Source: Hellea sp.
GTDB lineage: Bacteria > Pseudomonadota > Alphaproteobacteria > Caulobacterales > Maricaulaceae
Assembly: GCA_020628635.1 (NCBI GenBank)
Contig: JAHDEU010000167.1
Coordinates: 1-5,561, forward strand
Direction of reading: 5' to 3'
DNA: 5,561 nucleotides
Shown in pieces: positions 1 through 5,410 of the stretch; the first letter of the stretch is position 1; the number at the start of each line of letters is the position of its first letter. Position numbers and translations under genes: made by a program. Under the pieces are notes generated by a model. That model did not search any database, had not been told where the DNA came from, and saw nothing but the letters and a program-made list of their open reading frames with translations.

Positions 1-29
1 CGACCTCGCTCGCTTCGCTCCCGAGCCCA

Positions 30-50
30 CCTCCCCCTGCTCGGGGGAGG
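30..50. repeat. GC-rich perfect hairpin, probable dispersed intergenic palindrome
   Basis: An 8-bp perfect inverted repeat (CCTCCCCC at 30-37, GGGGGAGG at 43-50) encloses a 5-nt loop, TGCTC. Just before it, GCTCG at 8-12 and CGAGC at 22-26 form a second, weaker stem. Neither strand has a T-run after the stem, so it does not look like a standard intrinsic terminator. Short C-rich/G-rich palindromes of this kind are common between genes in high-GC alphaproteobacteria, so I infer a REP-like element. It could also mark the 3' end of a gene lying left of the window. Only one copy is visible here, so the repeat nature is not shown. Confidence 0.4.
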
Positions 51-87
51 GATAACAAAGCACAGCAGCCGCACCGACAAAACCGTC

Positions 88-116
88 TTGCCCGCCATTT
101 CGCCCGGCGCTATAGG
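88..116 (+). promoter_or_regulatory. Putative sigma-70 type promoter of the tRNA-Thr gene
   Basis: A -35-like TTGCCC (88-93) and a -10-like TATAGG (111-116) are separated by exactly 17 nt. Each matches four of six consensus positions. The expected start of transcription, near 122-124, would leave a leader of about 16-18 nt before the tRNA at 140. The bases after the -10 box (GCGCGC, about 117-122) form a GC-rich discriminator, a known trait of stable-RNA promoters under stringent control. The position upstream of a tRNA with no other gene nearby supports the call, but it rests on pattern only. Confidence 0.5.
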
Positions 117-139
117 CGCGCTTCGCCGAAGGTTGGCGT

Positions 140-215
140 GCCGCATTAGCTCAGCTGGTAGAGCATCACATTCGTAATGTGGGGGTCGGGTGTTCAAGTC
201 ACCCATGCGGCACCA
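140..215 (+). tRNA. tRNA-Thr, anticodon CGT (reads ACG), CCA encoded
   Basis: The full cloverleaf can be drawn. The acceptor stem pairs GCCGCAT (140-146) with ATGCGGC (205-211), followed by discriminator A212 and an encoded CCA (213-215). The D arm is closed by GCTC (149-152) and GAGC (161-164). The anticodon stem TCACA (166-170) pairs with TGTGG (178-182) through one T-G wobble, and the loop TTCGTAA holds anticodon CGT at 173-175. The variable loop is 5 nt (183-187). The T arm is GGGTG-TTCAAGT-CACCC (188-204). The anticodon is followed by A176 and A177, so U36-A37 are present as expected for a substrate of t6A modification. The gene is convergent with hemY, whose stop codon lies only 12 nt away. 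No clear intrinsic terminator follows. Confidence 0.97.
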
Positions 216-227
216 CCTTCGGCTTTC

Positions 228-1715
228 CTATTCCGCCTTGCCGTCCAGCAGCTTGTCGAGCCTGTCTGACAGGTCCGCGTCCGGTTGCACGACGGGAATT
301 GGTGCGGGTGCAGCCACAGACGCTGATACGGGCTCTGCCGCCTTCTCCTCGGCCAGCACTGGTTCCGGCGTCGGGCGGCGCACGCCTTCCTGGCGCTCGG
401 CGCGCGGGTGCTCCAACTCGCCCGTGTCACCATAGGAGAACACCAGCCTGCGCCAGTCCTGCGCGGTGTAGTCGAAGCCCGGACCTTCGGGGTCGAGGTC
501 CGACCAGTCCAGCTCGTGCGGCGCGGTCGCGGCACGCTCCAGCCACATGCGCGCGTCGCGTTCATTGCCGAGCGCGCGTTCGGCCTCTGCCGCCATGAGG
601 CAAAGCCTTGCCGTGGGCGTTCCCGTGGCGACCAGCGGTGACAGCACGGACCACGCCTCGACCGCCCTGCCCGCGCGCAGCTGATGCGCGGCGACCAGCA
701 GCTGGCTTTCGCGGTGGCTCGGCGCGAGATCGGCAAAGCGGCGTATGCGCTTGCCCTGAGTTTCCAGGCTCTCTCCCGGATACAGATCGAGATAGGCCGT
801 GGTCAGCGCCGGATGAGGGTGACGGGCATAGGCGTCTTCGAGCAGCTTTGCCGCGCGCTTCTGCCCGCCCTGCCGCGTCAGCTCATGCGCGGCGATGGCG
901 GCGGCGGGCGCGAAGTCGGGCGCGTCCTTGAGTGCGGCCTGGGCGAGGTCCAACGCCTTGTCGTGCTGCCCCTGGTCCATCCAGTAATCGGCTTCGGCGG
1001 CCAGCAGGACGGCGCGGCGGCGGCGCAGCATGTCGGTGTCGATGTGCTTGGCCGCGCGGCCCTTCTCCAGCACGTCGCGCGCCTCGGTCCAGCGGAAGTC
1101 CGCGACCAGCGCCTTGAACAGTGTATCGAATGCCCAGCGCGCGCGCGGGTTGGCGTCGAACGCCTCCTTGGCGGCCTCGACCGCGCCTGGCAGATCGCCT
1201 GTCGCGAGCTTGGTCTGCGCAATGCCGCGCTGTCCGGTGGGCCGCGTCTTGGGGCTGTCCAGCATGGCCTCGTAGTGGAGGGCCGCTTCCTCCACATCGC
1301 CCGATGCTTCGGCGGCTGTGGCGCTGATGATGTGGCCGAGATCGGTCGAGCCCGCGAGCTTGCGCACCTGCGCGGATGCCTTGCGCGCACGGTCCGCATC
1401 GCCTTCCGCACCGGCGATCAGCGCTTCCTCCATGGCGTCGATAGCGCGGTTGCGCTTGCGCATGCCGACGCCGGATTTGAGGCGGCGTGGCAGGCGGTAG
1501 AGCCAGAGCAGGAGCGACCACGCCGCGATGATTCCCAGCACGCTCGCCGCACCCAGAAGGATCACGGCCTGCCAGGTCAGCTCGATTGGCGGGAAGGCCA
1601 ACGCGCCGGTTTCCGCCGAGCTGGTCAGCAACAACGTCGCATCGTCGCCGACAAAGAGCAGCAGCCCCGCCAGCACGGCGATGAATACCAGAATGGCAAT
1701 CACATATTTCATCAT
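228..1715 (-). CDS. hemY: HemY-type membrane-anchored TPR protein of the heme operon
   Basis: The product is a 495-residue inner-membrane protein of the HemY family associated with heme biosynthesis. Its exact biochemical role is not settled, and it is not the flavoprotein protoporphyrinogen oxidase that shares the name in Gram-positives. Two hydrophobic segments lie near the N-terminus, at about residues 4-22 and 48-73, followed by a basic stretch (RLPRRLK, then MRKRNR). Alanine-rich helical repeats of TPR type span about 85-400. The family's C-terminal signature appears at about 404-438 (DLDPEG, FDY, QDWRRLVFSYGDTGELEHPR). The tail from about 441 is rich in Ala, Pro and Glu and ends in a predicted short helix, DLSDRLDKLL. 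ATG at 1715 is chosen because it overlaps the mic60 stop as ATGA and has GGAGG at 1730-1726, 10 nt upstream. A second ATG follows at 1712. An upstream in-frame start at 1745 would add ten glycine-rich residues and overlap mic60 further. It is the last gene of the operon. Confidence 0.9.
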   Translation of the reverse strand: MMKYVIAILVFIAVLAGLLLFVGDDATLLLTSSAETGALAFPPIELTWQAVILLGAASVLGIIAAWSLLLWLYRLPRRLKSGVGMRKRNRAIDAMEEALIAGAEGDADRARKASAQVRKLAGSTDLGHIISATAAEASGDVEEAALHYEAMLDSPKTRPTGQRGIAQTKLATGDLPGAVEAAKEAFDANPRARWAFDTLFKALVADFRWTEARDVLEKGRAAKHIDTDMLRRRRAVLLAAEADYWMDQGQHDKALDLAQAALKDAPDFAPAAAIAAHELTRQGGQKRAAKLLEDAYARHPHPALTTAYLDLYPGESLETQGKRIRRFADLAPSHRESQLLVAAHQLRAGRAVEAWSVLSPLVATGTPTARLCLMAAEAERALGNERDARMWLERAATAPHELDWSDLDPEGPGFDYTAQDWRRLVFSYGDTGELEHPRAERQEGVRRPTPEPVLAEEKAAEPVSASVAAPAPIPVVQPDADLSDRLDKLLDGKAE

Positions 1716-2674
1716 GGGACCAGGTCCTCCATTTCTGCCCGCCATCCGCGCGCGAGGTCGCGTAGCCCTCCGGGCAGCCGGTCGAATGCCACGACGGCCG
1801 CGCGCACATCGCCCGCTTCCATCGCGTCCTCGACCTGTCCGATCAGCACTTCGGCGCTGCCCTCATCCTTGACGCGAACATGGCGGGATAATGACCGGCG
1901 CAGGAACCCCTCCCCCGCCGCTTCCGCTGCGCCAGCGCGCAGCCGGTCGGCGGGAAAGCGCGGCAGCGTGGCGGGGTCGAGCGTGATTGGCGCTGCGGCA
2001 ACGGGTGCGGCAGCCGCAACCGGCCGGGCCTCCAGCGCATCAAGACGCGCCGACAGTGCGGCGATCTCGCGGCTCATGTCCTCGGCCGGGTCGATGTCCG
2101 CTCGGGCGATTGCCTCGCTTTCCAGCGACCGCAGCCGCGCCTCCAGCTCCGCCAGATCTGGCGGCGGCGTGGCGTCGAAGCCATCCGCTTTCAGCGCCTC
2201 CAGTCGCGCGACATAGTCTTCGTTGATCTCCGGCGGCTCGGCCTCTTCCAGAGCCGTCAGCCGATCATAGACCAGCGTCATGTTCGGCATGTCCGGTTCC
2301 GGCGCGGACTCAAGTGCCGCGATCCGGCGTTCCACTGCTGACAGGTCCGGCGCGGGAGCGGCAGCCTGCTGGGCGGAAAGTGCCTTCAGCGCTTCCACCT
2401 CTTGCCCCAGGGATGCGATCTCGGCGCGCAACGGAGCGAGATCGGGTCCGGCCGGGCGCGTGTAGTAGCTCGCCGCAAAGGACGCGCCGAAACCCAGCAG
2501 CGCCCCGCCGAGCATCAGGAACGGCCAGACAGGGCGGCGGCGGGCGGGCGTGCCGTCCACGACCGGATCGATCTCGGCGTCCTCGTCCGTTTCGACCACG
2601 ACGATGTCGTCAGGCGTTTCGTCCACCAGCTCGGCGAAGCCGGTGCGGTCGTCCTCGGTTCCGGAAGCGGTCAT
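1712..2674 (-). CDS. Alphaproteobacterial Mic60/mitofilin-like membrane protein
   Basis: The product is a 320-residue protein with the layout of bacterial Mic60 (COG4223-type). It has an acidic, Asp/Glu-rich cytoplasmic N-terminus (1-43), a basic RRR (45-47), and one transmembrane helix (about 49-69) containing small-residue motifs such as GGALLGFGASFAAS. Long coiled-coil segments follow (about 76-125 and 133-218, with many LE and RL heptad-like positions). After an Ala/Pro linker (219-231) comes a C-terminal mitofilin-like region (about 237-320). Known family members shape inner membranes and are ancestral to the mitochondrial cristae organiser, and their genes commonly sit beside hem genes in alphaproteobacteria. 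The protein probably projects into the periplasm. The start ATG lies 9 nt after the hemD stop, with weak ribosome-binding candidates AGAGA (2685-2681) and GAGGGG (2692-2687). The stop overlaps the hemY start. The C-terminal region looks short. The family call is from architecture, a few conserved blocks and gene context, not from alignment. Confidence 0.8.
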   Translation of the reverse strand: MTASGTEDDRTGFAELVDETPDDIVVVETDEDAEIDPVVDGTPARRRPVWPFLMLGGALLGFGASFAASYYTRPAGPDLAPLRAEIASLGQEVEALKALSAQQAAAPAPDLSAVERRIAALESAPEPDMPNMTLVYDRLTALEEAEPPEINEDYVARLEALKADGFDATPPPDLAELEARLRSLESEAIARADIDPAEDMSREIAALSARLDALEARPVAAAAPVAAAPITLDPATLPRFPADRLRAGAAEAAGEGFLRRSLSRHVRVKDEGSAEVLIGQVEDAMEAGDVRAAVVAFDRLPGGLRDLARGWRAEMEDLVP

Positions 2675-2683
2675 GGTGTGTCT

Positions 2684-3358
2684 CTACCCCTCGGCGTCGC
2701 CCACGGCAAACCGCGCGGCGTCGATCATCGCGCCGTCCGTCGGCACGTCTGCCACCACAACGCGGCAGGCCGGAAAGCGCTCCCGTATCGGCGCGGCGAC
2801 GTTCTCGCTCAGCGCTATGATCCGCGGCGGCATGGGCCGATCCGGCAGCGCGGCCAGCGTCTCGGAGGCGAGCGGCGAGTAGAGGCAGGCGAGATCGTAA
2901 AAACCCGGCTCCACAGGCCATCGCGTCACGGGCATTGAACCGTAGACCACCCGCCGCGACGCATCGCGCCCCCAAGACTGGAGAGTTTCTGATACCTGCC
3001 CGCGCACATGCCGCCCGCCCACATGCACGATGGGCGCGGCGGATGGCTCGACGATCTGCAGCAGGTCCCGCCAGTCACCGACGCCGAAGCGGATATCGGT
3101 GAAGCCTGCATCATGCGCCGCCTCCGCCGTGGCCGGGCCGATGCAATAGACGCGGCGGTCGCGCGGGATTTCCGGGCAGAAGCGCGCGCCGTTCGCCGAG
3201 GTGAAGATCAGCGCGGCATTGTCCGGGATTGGCTCATCATCCGTGACCCGCTGCAGCGTCAGCAAGGGGGCGGCGTGGGCATCGAACCCCGCCTCGCGCC
3301 ACAACAATTCGCTCGCATCCGCGCCGGGCTGGGTGCGCGTGATCCAGGCCTTTGGCAC
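2684..3358 (-). CDS. hemD: Uroporphyrinogen-III synthase
   Basis: The product is a 224-residue cytosolic enzyme that closes hydroxymethylbilane with inversion of ring D to give uroporphyrinogen III. HemD sequences diverge widely, but several family blocks are visible: N-terminal ITRTQPGA (6-13), FTSANG (52-57), the GPATAEA block (74-80), LYSPLASE (159-166) and IALSENVA (181-188). They fall across the two lobes of the fold. The length is close to the usual 220-260. The start is GTG at 3358, one base after the hemC stop codon, and places ITRTQPGA at the N-terminus as in the family. Longer in-frame extensions run back inside hemC and have no family resemblance. No Shine-Dalgarno sequence precedes the GTG, so translation probably depends on ribosomes finishing hemC. 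mic60 begins 9 nt after its stop. Confidence 0.92.
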   Translation of the reverse strand: MPKAWITRTQPGADASELLWREAGFDAHAAPLLTLQRVTDDEPIPDNAALIFTSANGARFCPEIPRDRRVYCIGPATAEAAHDAGFTDIRFGVGDWRDLLQIVEPSAAPIVHVGGRHVRGQVSETLQSWGRDASRRVVYGSMPVTRWPVEPGFYDLACLYSPLASETLAALPDRPMPPRIIALSENVAAPIRERFPACRVVVADVPTDGAMIDAARFAVGDAEG

Positions 3359-3359
3359 T

Positions 3360-4319
3360 CTAGTCGTCAAAGGTGATCCGCCCGCCGATTTCGGTCCTGA
3401 GCGACTCGCCCAGCACATAGCCGAAATCATAGGCCTCGCCGACCGTCTCCAACGCGCGGCCATCCGCGCAGGCAAAGCGCAGCTGCCCGTCATGGCTCAG
3501 CACTTCGCCGCGAAAGCCCAGCTGGCCCCTGCGCATCTCGGCCAGCGCCGCGATGGGCGTGCGGCAGGAGCCGTCGAGCGCGCGCAGAAAGGCCCGCTCC
3601 GCCGTGATGGCAAGTTCGGAGCGGCGGTCGTTCAGGCCCGCCACGACCTCCCGCAAATCCTCGTCATCGCGCCGCATCTCGATCCCGATGACGCCTTGCG
3701 CGGGCGCGGGCAGCATGAGTTCGGTCGGCACGGCCTGGGTGATGCGCGCCTGCTCTTCCAACCGGTTGAGTCCCGCCACCGCCAGAAACGTCGCCTCGCA
3801 GACCCCCTCGCCCAGCTTGCGCAGCCTTGTCTGCACATTGCCGCGCAAGAGGCAGAAACGGATGTCGGGCCGCAGCGCGGAAAGCTGTGCGCGGCGGCGC
3901 AAGCTGGCCGTTCCCACCAGAGCGCCGTCCGGCAGCGTGTCGATGGAGTTGTGCTGCAGCGAGATGAAGGCGTCGCGCGGGTCTTCGCGGGTAAGCACGG
4001 CCGGAATGACCAGCCGCTCATGCCCCACGGTCGGGACGTCCTTCATGGAATGGACAGCCAGGTCGATCCGCCCGTCCAGCAGCGCCTCTTCCAGCTCGCG
4101 CGTGAACAGTCCCTTGCCGCCGAAATCCTTGAGCTCGCCCTTGATGGCATCGCCCGTCGTCTTGAGCACCTGCACACGCCAATCGGTGTCTGGATCTGCC
4201 GCGCGCAGCAGGTCCCGCACGGCGTGGGCCTGGTAGAGCGCGAGCGGCGAGCCGCGCGTTCCTATGGTCTGGATGTGTTGCAAGCTGTCCGGCCGTTCCC
4301 TAGGTGAGCCGCGTGCCAT
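3360..4319 (-). CDS. hemC: Hydroxymethylbilane synthase (porphobilinogen deaminase)
   Basis: The product is a 319-residue cytosolic enzyme that joins four porphobilinogen molecules into hydroxymethylbilane on a covalent dipyrromethane cofactor. Conserved blocks run the full length: IGTRGSPLALYQA near residue 19, GGKGLFTRELEEALLDG (67-83), and DLAVHSMKDVP (86-96) with the catalytic Asp at 94. GTASLRRRAQL follows at about 136 and RGNVQTRL at about 159. The LDGSCRTPI block carries the cofactor-binding Cys at 252. The length matches the family. ATG at 4319 is preferred because GAGG (4329-4326) lies 6 nt upstream. A TTG at 4340 would add seven residues with no support, and a TTG at 4283 would give a shorter form. 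The 5' end overlaps the divergent tsaD start. hemC is the first gene of the four-gene operon, so its promoter must lie within tsaD. Confidence 0.96.
   Translation of the reverse strand: MARGSPRERPDSLQHIQTIGTRGSPLALYQAHAVRDLLRAADPDTDWRVQVLKTTGDAIKGELKDFGGKGLFTRELEEALLDGRIDLAVHSMKDVPTVGHERLVIPAVLTREDPRDAFISLQHNSIDTLPDGALVGTASLRRRAQLSALRPDIRFCLLRGNVQTRLRKLGEGVCEATFLAVAGLNRLEEQARITQAVPTELMLPAPAQGVIGIEMRRDDEDLREVVAGLNDRRSELAITAERAFLRALDGSCRTPIAALAEMRRGQLGFRGEVLSHDGQLRFACADGRALETVGEAYDFGYVLGESLRTEIGGRITFDD
4302..4307 (+). promoter_or_regulatory. Shine-Dalgarno site that decides the tsaD start
   Basis: AGGTGA, a strong match to the anti-Shine-Dalgarno sequence, lies 5 nt before the GTG at 4313. It includes the bases of the alternative GTG at 4304, which itself has no purine-rich sequence upstream. 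This favours 4313 as the tsaD start. The site lies within the first codons of hemC on the other strand. Confidence 0.6.
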
Positions 4320-5410
4320 TAGCCGCCTCACAGCCCGCAACGCAAACGCTCATATTGGGTGTGGAAAGTTCCTGCGACGAGACCGCCGCCGCTGTGCTCT
4401 GTTCGGAGCGCGGCCTGCTGTCCAACATCGTGGCGAGCCAGGACGACGCACATGCCCCGTTCGGCGGCGTAGTGCCCGAAATCGCCGCCCGCGCCCATAT
4501 GGGCATCATCGACAGCGTCATCGACCGCGCGGTGAGCGAGGCGGGCGTTGGCTATGCTGACATCTCCGCCGTCGCTGCAACCTCCGGGCCGGGTCTGATC
4601 GGCGGCGTCATCACGGGGCTGCTCGCGGCCAAGGGACTGGCGAGCGCGCTGGATGTGCCGCTGCTGGCCGTGAACCATCTGGAAGGCCATGCGCTCTCCC
4701 CGCGCATCGAGGCCGAGTGCCCCTTCCCCTATCTGCTCCTGCTCGTCTCTGGCGGCCATTCGCAGCTGATCGCCGTCCACGGGCTCGGCGATTACGAACG
4801 CCTTGGCTCGACCATTGACGACGCGGCGGGCGAAGCGTTCGACAAGACGGCCAAGGTGATGGGATTGGGTTTCCCGGGCGGTCCGCAGGTGGAGCGTTGG
4901 GCCATGGAGGGCGACGACAAAGCGGTGCGCCTGCCCCGCCCACTGCTAGACCGAGACAGTTGCGACTTTTCCTTTGCGGGTCTCAAGACAGCAGTCGCGC
5001 GGGCCTATGACGCGTCTGACAAGTCGGACGCGGCCAAGCAAGACCTCGCCGCCAGTTTCCAGACCGCGCTGGCCGACTGCCTGACGGACCGCACGGCCCG
5101 CGCCATGCAGCGATTCGGCGCGCGCTACGAAGAGCGCCGCTTCGTCATCGCAGGCGGCGTCGCGGCCAACAAGACGCTGCGCGCGCGGCTGATCGAAACG
5201 GCGGACGCCCACGGCTTCACCCCCATCTTCCCGCCACTGAAGTTCTGCGGCGACAACGCCGCCATGATCGCCCGCGCCGGGCTGGAGCGGTTCGAGGCGG
5301 GCCTGCACTCCCCCCTCTCCGCCCCCGCCCGCCCGCGTTGGCCGCTGGATGCGGAAGCGGCGGCGAGCGCACCGAAGTCCGGCTCCGGTCGCAGGGGACC
5401 CAAGTCATGA
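4313..5410 (+). CDS. tsaD: tRNA N6-adenosine threonylcarbamoyltransferase TsaD
   Basis: TsaD is the catalytic subunit that transfers the threonylcarbamoyl group from threonylcarbamoyl-AMP to A37 of ANN-decoding tRNAs, working with TsaB and TsaE; neither is encoded here. The 365-residue product has the Kae1/TsaD/Qri7 fold of the ASKHA superfamily. Visible blocks are LGVESSCDETAAA near the start, GGVVPEIAARAH (about 51-62), TSGPGLIGG (about 90-98), NHLEGH with metal ligands His122 and His126, and LLLVSGGHSQL (about 144-154). Also present are the GEAFDKTAKVMGLGFPGGP block, FAGLKTA, AGGVAANKTLR and CGDNAAMIA with metal ligand Asp314. The Pro/Ala-rich tail after RPRWPLD is a lineage extension. GTG at 4313 is chosen because AGGTGA precedes it by 5 nt; GTG at 4304 would add three residues. 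The 5' end overlaps hemC by 7 nt head to head. The stop overlaps the next gene as ATGA. Confidence 0.97.
   Translation: MPLAASQPATQTLILGVESSCDETAAAVLCSERGLLSNIVASQDDAHAPFGGVVPEIAARAHMGIIDSVIDRAVSEAGVGYADISAVAATSGPGLIGGVITGLLAAKGLASALDVPLLAVNHLEGHALSPRIEAECPFPYLLLLVSGGHSQLIAVHGLGDYERLGSTIDDAAGEAFDKTAKVMGLGFPGGPQVERWAMEGDDKAVRLPRPLLDRDSCDFSFAGLKTAVARAYDASDKSDAAKQDLAASFQTALADCLTDRTARAMQRFGARYEERRFVIAGGVAANKTLRARLIETADAHGFTPIFPPLKFCGDNAAMIARAGLERFEAGLHSPLSAPARPRWPLDAEAAASAPKSGSGRRGPKS
4326..4329 (-). promoter_or_regulatory. Shine-Dalgarno site that decides the hemC start
   Basis: On the minus strand GAGG, within GAGGCGG, lies 6 nt before the ATG at 4319. It supports that ATG over the upstream TTG at 4340. 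The site lies inside the early codons of tsaD. Confidence 0.55.
5393..5398 (+). promoter_or_regulatory. Shine-Dalgarno site for the GST-like gene
   Basis: AGGGGA lies inside the last codons of tsaD, 8 nt before the ATG at 5407. This is good spacing and supports that start, together with the ATGA overlap with the tsaD stop. Confidence 0.55.

Noticed and set aside
216..230. Intrinsic terminator just after the tRNA
   Set aside because: There is no local hairpin in the gap and only three consecutive Ts at 224-226.
684..2216. Long open frame on the + strand opposite hemY and mic60 (510 codons)
   Set aside because: It lies antisense to two genes with clear family features. High GC content makes stop codons rare in opposing frames, and its product is Arg/Ala-rich with no recognisable domain.
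3369..3379. AAAGGTGATCC on the + strand, complementary to the 3' end of 16S rRNA, so an unusually long Shine-Dalgarno-like match
   Set aside because: No + strand gene starts just downstream. On the coding strand it simply encodes the C-terminal Ile-Thr-Phe of HemC. Probably chance.
3201..4307. Open frame on the + strand opposite hemC and hemD (368 codons)
   Set aside because: It is fully antisense to hemC, whose catalytic motifs are intact. The product is Gln/Arg/His-rich and resembles no family I know, as expected for a shadow frame.
4320..4340. Longer hemC starting at TTG 4340
   Set aside because: TTG is a rare start, the seven added residues have no family support, and a good Shine-Dalgarno precedes the ATG at 4319.
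4320..4420. Search for a -35/-10 promoter for hemC inside the start of tsaD
   Set aside because: TTTCCA and TATGAG-like hexamers occur on the minus strand but with poor spacing and weak matches. Not reportable as a promoter.
4328..4780. Open frame on the - strand opposite tsaD
   Set aside because: It is a shadow of tsaD, with no domain and no plausible operon position.
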